A stretch of DNA of 64,000 nt from UBA1535 sp002323775 (lineage in GTDB: Bacteria > Bacillota > Clostridia > Tissierellales > Sedimentibacteraceae). The position numbers and the translations under genes are program-made. The DNA is taken from positions 1-64,000 of the forward strand of contig DAMAHZ010000002.1 of assembly GCA_031993545.1 (NCBI GenBank), written 5' to 3'. The notes below the pieces were generated by a model that was not told the DNA's origin, searched no databases, and saw only the letters and a list, made by a program, of their open reading frames with translations. Positions 1-7,809 of the stretch are shown here, in pieces; the first letter of the stretch is position 1, and each line of letters begins with the position of its first letter.

Positions 1-918
1 TATGTTTTCTCTTACCTTTTCTTTTACAAGTCTGTATGTCGCATCATCTATATCCATCTTGTTATCAGGATATTTTTCTAAGAATACTTCCATAATTTCA
101 GCTTTAAGATTGTCGATTTTTTCTTGTCTTGTAAGTTTATCCGGATCTATTATAGCTTCGTTGATTTTATCCTTTGAAAAAGCTATAATTTCTTCTTTGA
201 TAGTATCATCGCATTTGAATGCTACATAAGGAGCTTTTTCTTTTCCAGCTTCTCTTGTCACTTCTTCTATAAAATCACATATTTTTTTGATTTCTTCATG
301 TGCAAATAGTATAGCTTCGAGCATTTTTTCTTCTGTAAGTTCTTGAGCTCCAGCCTCTACCATCATTATTGCGTCTTTTGTTCCCGCAACTGTTAAATTA
401 AGCTTTGATTTTTCTCTTTGCTCACAGTTTGGATTTATTATAAATTTATCATCTATAAGTCCTACTGAAACAGCTCCTGTCGGACCTTCAAATGGTAAAT
501 CTGATATTGAAAGTGCTATAGATGAGCCTATCATACCTGCTATTTCAGGTGAATAATCAAGGTCCATTGAAAGAACTGTAACTGTAACCGTTACATCATT
601 TCTATATCCTTTTGGGAAAAGCGGTCTTAAAGGTCTGTCTATTAAACGAGATGTAAGTATTGCCTTTTCTGTAGGTCTTCCCTCTCTTTTTATAAATCCA
701 CCAGGTATTTTACCTGCTGCATAAAGCTTTTCTTCATAGTCTACGCTAAGTGGGAAAAAGTCAATGCCGTCTCTTGGCTGGCTTGATCCTGCTACGTTTG
801 CCATTATAACTGTATCTCCATATTGAACAAGACAAGAACCTTTAGTCAATTCAGCAATTTTGCCGACTGTTACTTTTAATTCTTTTCCGTCCAACATGTA
901 TTTGAATATTTTTTCCAT
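1..918 (-). CDS. pnp: Polyribonucleotide nucleotidyltransferase (PNPase), N-terminal part, cut by window edge
   Basis: The first 306 codons are visible; the gene runs off the left edge, so the catalytic second RNase PH domain and the KH/S1 domains are not seen. PNPase degrades mRNA 3' to 5' using phosphate. The translation begins MEKIFKYMLDGKELKVTVGK and contains the first RNase PH core (GDTVIMANVAG, then GGFIKREGRPTEKAILTSR, then LIDRPLRPLFPKGY), which is characteristic of the family. The ATG at 918 follows an AGGAGG-like site (TAGGAGGAATAG). It lies downstream of rpsO, as in most bacteria. The gap between them carries the rpsO terminator and a long hairpin (956-1063) that could be an RNase III target controlling pnp. 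Confidence 0.96.
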   Translation of the reverse strand, partial: MEKIFKYMLDGKELKVTVGKIAELTKGSCLVQYGDTVIMANVAGSSQPRDGIDFFPLSVDYEEKLYAAGKIPGGFIKREGRPTEKAILTSRLIDRPLRPLFPKGYRNDVTVTVTVLSMDLDYSPEIAGMIGSSIALSISDLPFEGPTGAVSVGLIDDKFIINPNCEQREKSKLNLTVAGTKDAIMMVEAGAQELTEEKMLEAILFAHEEIKKICDFIEEVTREAGKEKAPYVAFKCDDTIKEEIIAFSKDKINEAIIDPDKLTRQEKIDNLKAEIMEVFLEKYPDNKMDIDDATYRLVKEKVRENI

Positions 919-955
919 CTATTCCTCCTATTTTTTAATTGTTTTTATAGTATTT

Positions 956-1063
956 ATTGGATGATGGAAAACAGATTACACTGATTTTACACAGGACAGT
1001 TCAAATGCCAACGTGTCCTGTGCAAAACCTGTGCAATCTATGTTCTATTTTAATCATCCTAAT
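956..1063 (-). promoter_or_regulatory. Long imperfect hairpin in the pnp leader
   Basis: Two arms, about 956-998 and 1014-1063, pair around a 15-base loop. The inner nine bases (CACAGGACA, 990-998, with TGTCCTGTG, 1014-1022) are perfect. Pairing continues outward through TTTT/AAAA, AGATT/AATCT and finally GGATGAT (959-965) with ATCATCC (1053-1059), with a few mismatches and a bulge. It is not a terminator in the pnp direction because no T-run follows. Length and position suggest an RNase III-cut pnp leader like that of enterobacteria, but that function is inference. Confidence 0.75.
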
Positions 1064-1089
1064 AAATTATTGTTAATTTTTTTGTAAAA

Positions 1090-1117
1090 CAAATAAAGCG
1101 GGAATTTTTATCCCCGC
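1090..1117 (-). terminator. Rho-independent terminator after rpsO
   Basis: On the minus strand GCGGG (1113-1117) pairs with CCCGC (1098-1102) across an A/T-rich loop, and the stem is followed by TTTATTT. It lies 11 bases past the rpsO stop codon, so much of the rpsO transcript should end before pnp. Confidence 0.85.
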
Positions 1118-1127
1118 TCTTAAAGTC

Positions 1128-1406
1128 CTATTTTCTTAATCCGAGTCTCTCGAGTATGCTTCTGTATCTCTCAATATCATTATCCTTTAAGTAATTTAAG
1201 AACCCTCTCCTTTGACCAACCATCATCAAAAGACCTCTCCTTGAGTGGTGATCCTTTGTATTTGACTTTAGATGCTCGTTCAAGTTGTTAATTCTGTGAG
1301 TAAGTATAGCTATTTGAACCTCAGGAGATCCTGTGTCGTTATCACTTAATCTGTACTCCTCTATTATTGCTTGCTTTTGTTCTTTTGTTATTGCTCCTCT
1401 TGACAT
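1128..1406 (-). CDS. rpsO: 30S ribosomal protein S15
   Basis: A 92-residue S15, close to the usual 88-89. It binds 16S rRNA helices 20-22 early in assembly of the small subunit. Recognisable stretches are MSRGAITKEQKQAIIEEYR, then DTGSPEVQIAILTHRI, KDHHSRRGLL and VGQRRGFLNYL. I chose the ATG at 1406 because GGAGG sits 9 bases upstream and the product begins as the family does. An in-frame extension to 1502 reads through the structured leader and does not look like S15. It sits between ribF and pnp, with its own promoter and a terminator, so it is probably mainly monocistronic. Confidence 0.97.
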   Translation of the reverse strand: MSRGAITKEQKQAIIEEYRLSDNDTGSPEVQIAILTHRINNLNEHLKSNTKDHHSRRGLLMMVGQRRGFLNYLKDNDIERYRSILERLGLRK

Positions 1407-1530
1407 TTTTGCCAACCTCCAAAATTTTATTTCACCTATAACCCATGCCATACGTTGAGCTTTCGCAAAACATAGATTATGGAACTGCATATATTTTAAC
1501 ACAATATTTTACATTTGTAAATATAATTTT
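1407..1530 (-). promoter_or_regulatory. rpsO promoter and structured leader
   Basis: On the minus strand a sigma-A-type promoter reads TTTACA, 17 bases, TAAAAT. The leader after it can fold as a long hairpin: CCATAATC pairs with GGTTATAGG (one bulge), TATGTT pairs with AACGTA inside it, and a GC-GAAA-GC tetraloop caps it. The hairpin lies upstream of the GGAGG site. S15 represses its own mRNA through leader structures in several bacteria, so an autoregulatory role is plausible but unproven. Confidence 0.6.
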
Positions 1531-1571
1531 TTATTGAATTTTAAATTTTTTTATAATTTTAAATATATTAT

Positions 1572-2318
1572 TTAATCATCTAAAAAAACTATATCATGTT
1601 TATTAAAATCGCAATTAGATTTAAAGATTTTATTGTTATTTACAGTATTAATTTCTACAATACAATCTTTTTTACCGATAAGCACCTTATATTTACCGTC
1701 ACATGGTGTTATTATCTCATTATTTTTATAAACTATACAACTATTATTATCCAAATGCTCAACTTCATTTGCAAATATAGTATAGTTTTGCGTCAAAAGA
1801 CTATTTGCTTCTTTGATTTTACCTTCTTTAATAAAATCTCTAATTATAGTGCTGCTTATATCCAAATCATTTTTTGTCCTTATTCTAGGTAAAACACTTA
1901 CATTATAATTGTAAATTGAAGAAAACTTTTTTAATGTGTTGACATTTCCTAAAGCATATTGCCCAAATCTAAAATTAAACCCTACCACTATATGTTTCAT
2001 GTCGTATTTATCAATCAAAATATCTTTTATAAACATCTCAGATGAATACTTTGCTATTTCACTATCTATATCTAAATAGCACACATTAGCTGTATTGTAT
2101 GATTTTAACATAGTCATTTTATTTTCAAAATTCATGATATATTTCATATTAGCAGGACTTTTTCTCATAGAGTTATCAGAAAATTTGAAAGTTAAAATCA
2201 TACTGTTTAGCTTGTTTTGCTTGCTTATTTCTATCATTTCTTTTATTAAAAGGTCATGTCCTTTATGTACTCCGTCAAAATTACCAATAGCTATGCAAGA
2301 ATTTTTATAATTTGTCAT
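1572..2318 (-). CDS. ribF: RibF-like FAD synthetase, riboflavin kinase domain not recognisable
   Basis: A 248-residue protein whose first ~175 residues are the nucleotidyltransferase (FMN adenylyltransferase) half of RibF. It has GNFDGVHKGH near residue 12, VVGFNFRFGQYALGN near 110 and DISSTIIRDFI near 153. Bifunctional RibF is about 310 residues and ends in a flavokinase domain with a conserved GFPTAN region. Here the last ~70 residues (from about TQNYTIFANEVEH) show none of that. The enzyme therefore probably only makes FAD from FMN, or has a very diverged tail. SD AGAGGT is upstream of the ATG. It lies between truB and rpsO, the normal place. Confidence 0.85.
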   Translation of the reverse strand: MTNYKNSCIAIGNFDGVHKGHDLLIKEMIEISKQNKLNSMILTFKFSDNSMRKSPANMKYIMNFENKMTMLKSYNTANVCYLDIDSEIAKYSSEMFIKDILIDKYDMKHIVVGFNFRFGQYALGNVNTLKKFSSIYNYNVSVLPRIRTKNDLDISSTIIRDFIKEGKIKEANSLLTQNYTIFANEVEHLDNNSCIVYKNNEIITPCDGKYKVLIGKKDCIVEINTVNNNKIFKSNCDFNKHDIVFLDD

Positions 2319-2383
2319 TTTATACCTCTGTTATGGTAAATGGTTTTCTACCTTAAATCTTCGTTTTCGTTAAAATATTGAAC

Positions 2384-3256
2384 TTATATAAGCATTTTAT
2401 TTATCTTTATATGCTTTTCATCCACTACATGACCTATTCCTATAAGCATATCTTTGCAATATACGTAAAAACCATCTGATAAATCAGCACTTGTTTTACA
2501 ATATACTTCATTTCCAACTATAAGTTTATCATAGTATTTTTCATTTACAATAATTTTTTCCATTGGAACAATATCATCCACAGAAATCATGCAATTCGCT
2601 ATCCTATTCATCTGTGCAAAGAAACTTAAATCCTCTAAACTAAGAGAATTTTCAATTTTCAGACCCTTAGCCTCAGTCCTTATCAGAATCCCCATATGTG
2701 CTGGTATACCAAGCTTTATTCCTATATCATGGCACAGAGTTCTCATATATGTCCCTTTTGAACATTTAACCTTAATAAGAACATTTGGATTGTTAATTTT
2801 CAATATCTCTAGGCTTTTGATTTCTGCCTGTCTTGCTTCTTTTTCTATTATTATATCCTGTCTTGCATATTCATACAGCTTTTTTCCATTGAATTTAACA
2901 GCCGAATAAGCAGGAGGTATCTGAAAAATAGTGCCCCTAAATGAATTAATAACTTTAATTGCTTCTTGTTCGTTAAACTCAAAGTCTTTTAATTCTTCGA
3001 CCACATTACCATACATATCTTGAGTGTCGGTGCTTTGTCCAAACTTTATCTCACAGATATATTCTTTGTCTCCATTTATCAATATATCACTAAATTTAGT
3101 TGCTTTACCAACACATATAGGCAATACACCAGCTACATTTGGATCAAGAGTGCCGGCATGTCCTACCTTTTTTATACCTATAGATTTTCTCACAAAGCTA
3201 ACAACATCATGAGAGCTCATACCTGTTGGCTTTAAAATGTTTAATATACCATTCAT
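2384..3256 (-). CDS. truB: tRNA pseudouridine(55) synthase TruB
   Basis: A 290-residue enzyme isomerising U55 in the T-loop of tRNAs. The N-terminus MNGILNILKPTGMSSHDVV and the catalytic segment GHAGTLDPNVAGVLP (aspartate nucleophile in LDP) are diagnostic. A later KCSKGTYMRTLCHDIG segment and a C-terminal PUA-like tail complete the family architecture. I placed the start at 3256 to match the family N-terminus; the ribosome binding site there is weak (AGAAAG). A longer in-frame ATG at 3319 adds 21 residues without homology. It lies directly after nrnA in the conserved nusA-infB operon. Confidence 0.95.
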   Translation of the reverse strand: MNGILNILKPTGMSSHDVVSFVRKSIGIKKVGHAGTLDPNVAGVLPICVGKATKFSDILINGDKEYICEIKFGQSTDTQDMYGNVVEELKDFEFNEQEAIKVINSFRGTIFQIPPAYSAVKFNGKKLYEYARQDIIIEKEARQAEIKSLEILKINNPNVLIKVKCSKGTYMRTLCHDIGIKLGIPAHMGILIRTEAKGLKIENSLSLEDLSFFAQMNRIANCMISVDDIVPMEKIIVNEKYYDKLIVGNEVYCKTSADLSDGFYVYCKDMLIGIGHVVDEKHIKINKMLI

Positions 3257-3336
3257 TATAAATATCAACTTTCTTTTATGTGTATCACAATTAAAAATTT
3301 TTAAACAAATGATTTGCATAATTTATATTATGTAAA

Positions 3337-4329
3337 TCATTTGTTTAAATATACTTCTAATTCTTTTACTAATATAGCTTCTGATTCTTTTAAGCTTCCA
3401 TTAATTTGGAAACCTGCCGCCTTTGCATGTCCGCCACCTTCAAATTTTTTAGATATTTCCGATACATCAATATCATTTTTTGAACGCAAACTCACCTTTG
3501 TAAGTGCCGGATTATATTCTTTCAAAACACAGGATATCTCTACTTCATTTATTTCTCTTATAAATTCAACAATACCTTCTATGTCATTGATATTAGCATT
3601 ATTTCTTTTGACAATTTCATCTGATATCTTTGCAATACCAAGCTTGTTATTATAATAAAAATTTATATTTGAAATACATTCTATATAAGCCTTAACAGTG
3701 CTTACAGGCTTTGAATTGTATATTTGATTGTCAATTTTAGCAACATCAACACCAATATCAATAAGTTCTGAAGCAACCCTATGTGTAGTACTGCTTGTAG
3801 AAGAATAAGAAAAATTTCCTGTGTCAGTTATAATAGCTGTATAAATATACTCTGCCATTTTCAAACTAATTTGTTTATTTCCAAATTTCAACATATGAAA
3901 TAGCAATTCTCCAGTTGAGCTTATCGTAGGATCAACTATATTTATATCAGCAAATTCAGTATTTGTTTTGTGATGGTCTACACAAATAATCTTTTTTGAA
4001 TTAGGAATAAGACTTTTGTATTTGCCAAGTCTTTCCTCATCACCGCAATCCAAAACAACTAATAAATCAAATTTTTTATCCTCAAAATCTGTTAATATCA
4101 GTTTCTCATCAACATAGCTTTTAAAATTATATGGGATTTTACCATCAAAACCAAAACGAATATCTTTATCAAATTCAGTTTTTAAAAATTCGTATAGGGC
4201 CATAACAGACCCTATACAATCTCCATCAGGAGCGATGTGACCTATCACACAAATTTTATCAGAATTATTAATTTCATTAAAAAACTCTTTAATATTATTC
4301 TTCATCTTCTGATTCATTTGATTCATCAT
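3337..4329 (-). CDS. nrnA: Bifunctional oligoribonuclease / pAp phosphatase NrnA
   Basis: A 330-residue DHH-DHHA1 protein that degrades nano-RNAs and dephosphorylates pAp. Metal-binding motifs visible are HIAPDGDCIGS near residue 30, VVLDCGD near 90 and CVDHHKTN near 116. The C-terminal DHHA1 substrate motif is GGGHAKAAGFQ near 295. AAGGAG lies about 10 bases before the ATG at 4329, which overlaps the end of rbfA, indicating translational coupling. The order rbfA-nrnA-truB-ribF is standard for Clostridia. Confidence 0.95.
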   Translation of the reverse strand: MMNQMNQKMKNNIKEFFNEINNSDKICVIGHIAPDGDCIGSVMALYEFLKTEFDKDIRFGFDGKIPYNFKSYVDEKLILTDFEDKKFDLLVVLDCGDEERLGKYKSLIPNSKKIICVDHHKTNTEFADINIVDPTISSTGELLFHMLKFGNKQISLKMAEYIYTAIITDTGNFSYSSTSSTTHRVASELIDIGVDVAKIDNQIYNSKPVSTVKAYIECISNINFYYNNKLGIAKISDEIVKRNNANINDIEGIVEFIREINEVEISCVLKEYNPALTKVSLRSKNDIDVSEISKKFEGGGHAKAAGFQINGSLKESEAILVKELEVYLNK

Positions 4330-4687
4330 TTACACTTACTCCTTGATTATCTTTACTAATAACTTCATTGATTAATTTATTCATATAAACGCCTCTTTCA
4401 ATAGAAAAGTCTTTCTCAAAGAACAATTCCGGAATTGTTCTTATTTTTATCTTTCTATTAAGCTCTTTTCTTATAAAGCCTTTTGCTCTATTTAATGCGT
4501 CTATGGTTGGAGCACTATCTCCAAGTACTGAAACATAAACTTTAGCAGTTTTTAAATCTTCAGTAATAGTTACATCAGTAATACTCATCATATCTGAAAT
4601 ACGAGGGTCTTTAACATCTCTTTTTATAATTTCAGAAATTAATTTTTTAAATTCACCTGTTAATCTATTGTTTCTCTTAATAGACAT
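4295..4687 (-). CDS. rbfA: 30S ribosome-binding factor RbfA
   Basis: A 130-residue KH-type assembly factor for the 30S subunit. It begins MSIKRNNRLTGEFKKLISEI and carries DPRISDMMSITDVTITEDLKTA and the typical AKVYVSVLGD strand. The last ~15 residues are strongly acidic (ending ESEDEE). The start overlaps the infB stop codon by one base (TAATG), so the two are coupled. GGAGG lies in the infB tail. Confidence 0.96.
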   Translation of the reverse strand: MSIKRNNRLTGEFKKLISEIIKRDVKDPRISDMMSITDVTITEDLKTAKVYVSVLGDSAPTIDALNRAKGFIRKELNRKIKIRTIPELFFEKDFSIERGVYMNKLINEVISKDNQGVSVNDESNESEDEE

Positions 4688-6966
4688 TATCTTTTTATTT
4701 CCTCCATGATATATGCTTCGATTATATCGCCCTCTTTGATGTCGTTGTATTTTTCAATTCCAACTCCACCTTCAAAGCCTGTTTTCAACTCAGAAGCATC
4801 ATCCTTAAATCTCTTTAATGAAGTGATATCGCCTTCATGTATAACTATATCGCTTCTTAAAAGTCTAATCTTTGACTTTCTAGTTATCATACCATTTAAT
4901 ACATATACTCCTGCTACTATTCCAATATTTGGAACCTTAAATGTAGCTCTAACCTCTGCTCTACCTTGAACAACCTCTTTGTATTCAGGATCAAGCATAC
5001 CTGTTATTGCCTTTTCTAAATCTTCGATAGCATTATATATAATGTTGTAAGTACGAATATCAACATTTTCTTTTTTAGCAATCTCTGTAGCCTGTATAGA
5101 AGGTCTTACATTAAATCCAATAACCAAGGCATTTGAAGCAGAAGCAAGATTTATGTCGCTTTCGTTAATTCCGCCAACACCACTGTGGATTATTTTAACC
5201 TTAACCTCTTTGATGCTTAGTTTCTCAAATGATTGTTTTATCGCCTCAATTGATCCTCTAACATCTGCTTTTAGTATAATGTTTAAGTCCTTAACTTCAC
5301 CCATTTGTATTTTATTATACAAATCATCTAGTGAAACCTTAGAATTTGCATTTAAGTTTTCAGTTCTTAGTTTTTCTTTTCTCTTTTCAGCTATTGATTT
5401 AGCATCCTTATCTGAATCCATAGCAATTAGGATATCCCCAGCTAATGGAGTTTCAGAAAGTCCCAAAATCTCAACCGGTATAGATGGACCTGCCTGGCTT
5501 ATCATCTTGCCTTTGCTATTAAACATAGCTCTAATTTTACCATAAGAAGCACCAACCAATACAGTATCGCCTTTTTTAAGAGTTCCCTTTTGTACTAATA
5601 CAGTAGCGACAGAGCCTCTGCCCTTGTCAAGCTTAGCCTCTATTATAGTTCCTCTTGCATTTCTGTTTGGATTAGCCTTAAATTCTTGTATTTCAGCTAC
5701 TAATAATATCATTTCAAGAAGATTTTCTATACCCTCTTGTTTTTTAGCAGATACCGGTGCAAAAATTACATCTCCACCCCAATCCTCTGCAAGAACATTT
5801 TGTTCAGCTAATTCCTGCTTAACTCTATCAATATTAGCAGCAGGCTTATCAATTTTATTAACAGCAACGATAATTGGAACATTTGCTGCCTTAGCGTGGT
5901 TTATAGCCTCTATTGTCTGTGGCATAACACCATCATCAGCTGCTACAACTAATATCGCTATGTCTGTGATACTTGCTCCTCTTGCACGCATAGAAGTAAA
6001 TGCCTCATGGCCAGGAGTATCTAAAAATGTTATTTTCTTACCATTAATTTCAGCTACAGATGCTCCTATATGCTGAGTAATTCCACCTGCTTCCTTTGAA
6101 ACCTCTATAGTATTTCTAATAGCATCTAAAAGAGAAGTCTTACCATGGTCAACGTGTCCCATTACAGTAACTATAGGAGGTCTTTCCATTAGGTTTTCTT
6201 CTGAATCCTCTACATCTTGGCTTAATTTATCTTCTATAACTTGAAGCTCATCAATTACTACCTTTTTAGTTAAAATAGCATTAAATTCTTCTGCCAATAA
6301 GCTCGCAGTATCAAAATCAATCTCTTGATTCATATTTACCATTAATCCTAGCATTATCAGCTTTGACATTACCTGACTTACTGGAACACCCATCTTATCA
6401 GCTAATTCTCTTACTACGATAGTATCTTCCATTTCTACCCTTTTTTGTTTAGGTTGTACAGGTGCTTTTTCCTTTGGTTTATCAGCTTCATTGACGTTCT
6501 TTTTATTATTGTCTTTTTTGAAGAATTTATTAGTATTATTAAAGCTACTTCCAGTATTTTTCTTATTTACTTCAGGCTTTTTGTTGTTAGTAGGAACTGC
6601 TTTATTAGCATTTTTAATTTTAGTACCCTTTAAATCAAAGTTAACATCTTCATCTTCTTCTGCAACAACATTTTTAGTATGCTTTATATCCTGTTTTTTA
6701 ACAACAGCATCATTATTCTGCTTAACATTAGTACTCTTAACTATATTTTTTTCTTTTGAATGGTCTTTTGAAGCATCTTTTGGAGCTTCTTTAGGCATTT
6801 CCTTCATTCCATTTAATGTATTAATAATTTTTCTTATTCTTAATGTCTCTAAATCTGTAATAGAGCTCATATGCGATTTTACTTTAATATTAAATTCCTT
6901 TTCTATTATATCTTGTAAATCCTTGTTAGTCATATTTAATTCTTTTGCTAATTCGTGTATTCTCAT
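4687..6966 (-). CDS. infB: Translation initiation factor IF-2
   Basis: A 759-residue GTPase that recruits fMet-tRNA to the 30S subunit. It has an IF2N domain at residues 1-50 and a long Lys/Asn-rich low-complexity linker (about 55-180). After a second IF2N-like segment comes the G domain: GHVDHGKTS (G1), GGITQHIGA (G2), DTPGHEAF (G3), NKID (G4) and a SAKK G5. Domains II-IV follow, including DVRGSIEAI. The ATG at 6966 follows GGAGGTGACC. The ylxQ stop codon is 16 bases upstream. Confidence 0.98.
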   Translation of the reverse strand: MRIHELAKELNMTNKDLQDIIEKEFNIKVKSHMSSITDLETLRIRKIINTLNGMKEMPKEAPKDASKDHSKEKNIVKSTNVKQNNDAVVKKQDIKHTKNVVAEEDEDVNFDLKGTKIKNANKAVPTNNKKPEVNKKNTGSSFNNTNKFFKKDNNKKNVNEADKPKEKAPVQPKQKRVEMEDTIVVRELADKMGVPVSQVMSKLIMLGLMVNMNQEIDFDTASLLAEEFNAILTKKVVIDELQVIEDKLSQDVEDSEENLMERPPIVTVMGHVDHGKTSLLDAIRNTIEVSKEAGGITQHIGASVAEINGKKITFLDTPGHEAFTSMRARGASITDIAILVVAADDGVMPQTIEAINHAKAANVPIIVAVNKIDKPAANIDRVKQELAEQNVLAEDWGGDVIFAPVSAKKQEGIENLLEMILLVAEIQEFKANPNRNARGTIIEAKLDKGRGSVATVLVQKGTLKKGDTVLVGASYGKIRAMFNSKGKMISQAGPSIPVEILGLSETPLAGDILIAMDSDKDAKSIAEKRKEKLRTENLNANSKVSLDDLYNKIQMGEVKDLNIILKADVRGSIEAIKQSFEKLSIKEVKVKIIHSGVGGINESDINLASASNALVIGFNVRPSIQATEIAKKENVDIRTYNIIYNAIEDLEKAITGMLDPEYKEVVQGRAEVRATFKVPNIGIVAGVYVLNGMITRKSKIRLLRSDIVIHEGDITSLKRFKDDASELKTGFEGGVGIEKYNDIKEGDIIEAYIMEEIKR

Positions 6967-6982
6967 ACGGTCACCTCCAAAT

Positions 6983-7351
6983 TTATAAGTTGTCTTTCAA
7001 ATAAGATATGATGTTTTTATCCGTAACAGTTAGAACTCCAACCTCTTTTTTATTCAATATCTTACCATAGACAAGCTTTTCACCGTATTCTATATACTTA
7101 CGGCCATATTTTTCACATTCAAATATTATATTTTTTTTAGTTTTTTCTGATGTATCACTTGCTAAAATCACTAAAATTTCAGCATCATTACCCTTTATCA
7201 GAGAAACTGCCGTATCGTAGCCAAATACAAGTTTGCCTGCTTTTCTTGCTATACCAAACATCCCATAGATTTTATTTGCTTTCATGCTATCATTACTTTG
7301 CGTTAAATCATTTTGTGCAGCTTCGATACTTGTTTCATTATTATTTGTCAT
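6983..7351 (-). CDS. L7Ae-family RNA-binding protein (YlxQ-like)
   Basis: A 122-residue protein of the L7Ae/L30e/S12e fold, which binds kink-turn RNAs. The core reads MFGIARKAGKLVFGYD, then AEILVILASDTSEKT and YGEKLVYGKILNKKEVGVLTV. About 20 polar residues at the N-terminus precede it. It lies between ylxR and infB, the standard site of ylxQ. I chose the ATG at 7351; an upstream in-frame TTG at 7369 lies inside a hairpin. No ribosome binding site lies directly upstream. The only good one (GAAAGGAT, 7458-7465) is separated from the ATG by the structured element at 7361-7457. Confidence 0.9.
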   Translation of the reverse strand: MTNNNETSIEAAQNDLTQSNDSMKANKIYGMFGIARKAGKLVFGYDTAVSLIKGNDAEILVILASDTSEKTKKNIIFECEKYGRKYIEYGEKLVYGKILNKKEVGVLTVTDKNIISYLKDNL

Positions 7352-7360
7352 TCCATACCC

Positions 7361-7465
7361 ATGCACCAATTTTGCTAAGGCACATAGTCTTTCTTTTTAA
7401 GAGAGACTTAATAACTTTTGCAATTGGAAAAGTTTGCTAAATTCAAACTCGGTGCATATCCTTTC
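7361..7465 (-). promoter_or_regulatory. SD-hairpin-start element, copy 1 (before ylxQ)
   Basis: On the minus strand GAAAGGAT (7458-7465) is followed at once by a closed structure. ATGCACCGAGTTTG (7444-7457) pairs with CAAAATTGGTGCAT (7361-7374), with one G-U and one mismatch. Inside are hairpins AACTTTT/AAAAGTT and AGTCTCTCTT/AAGAAAGACT. The ATG of ylxQ is 9 bases beyond the stem. If the ribosome treats the structure as looped out, SD-to-start spacing is about 10. Copies 2 (17239-17320) and 3 (34995-35071) are related. Confidence 0.7.
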
Positions 7466-7481
7466 ATTATTCGAGACTTTT

Positions 7482-7805
7482 TTAAACTTCATCTACCTTT
7501 TCAGTCTTTAATATCTCTGTTTTTATTTCATCGTATATTTCACTTGGGATTTCAATTTCTAAGGTCCTAGACAATCTTTTTGATTTTATAGCCTTTTCAA
7601 AGCAATCCATATTTTTACAGATGTAAGCTCCTCTACCATTTAGTTTACCACTTGCATCAAATTTTACGATTTCTTTTTCTTCATTTTCTTTCGTATCAGG
7701 ATTATCTATCATTACTTTTGTTTTGACAATTCTGCATAAAGATTTTTTAGGAAAGCTTTCCTGACAGCCAATACATTTTCTCATTGGTATTTTTCGTGGC
7801 TTCAT
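7482..7805 (-). CDS. ylxR: YlxR-family RNA-binding protein (RnpM)
   Basis: A 107-residue member of the YlxR family, reported in B. subtilis to bind RNase P RNA. The conserved start KPRKIPMRKCIGC, the central DASGKLNGRGAYIC and the CIGC/C-x-x-x-x-C cysteines are visible. It carries a lysine/glutamate-rich insertion around residues 35-50. The ATG at 7805 has AGGTGA 8 bases upstream. The nusA stop codon is four bases away, so the pair are co-translated. Confidence 0.93.
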   Translation of the reverse strand: MKPRKIPMRKCIGCQESFPKKSLCRIVKTKVMIDNPDTKENEEKEIVKFDASGKLNGRGAYICKNMDCFEKAIKSKRLSRTLEIEIPSEIYDEIKTEILKTEKVDEV

Positions 7806-7809
7806 CACT

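Noticed and set aside
2319..2383. FMN riboswitch before ribF
   Set aside because: Only 65 bases separate ribF from truB and none of the FMN element's conserved segments is present.
3314..3655. Plus-strand open frames opposite nrnA, infB, polC and smc
   Set aside because: They mirror the codon pattern of A/T-rich genes on the other strand, lack SDs, and overlap well-supported families.
7361..7465. tRNA or tRNA-like gene in the SD-hairpin element because of its three-helix layout
   Set aside because: No T-arm GTTC, no anticodon arm of proper size and no CCA; the resemblance is only a closing stem with two hairpins.
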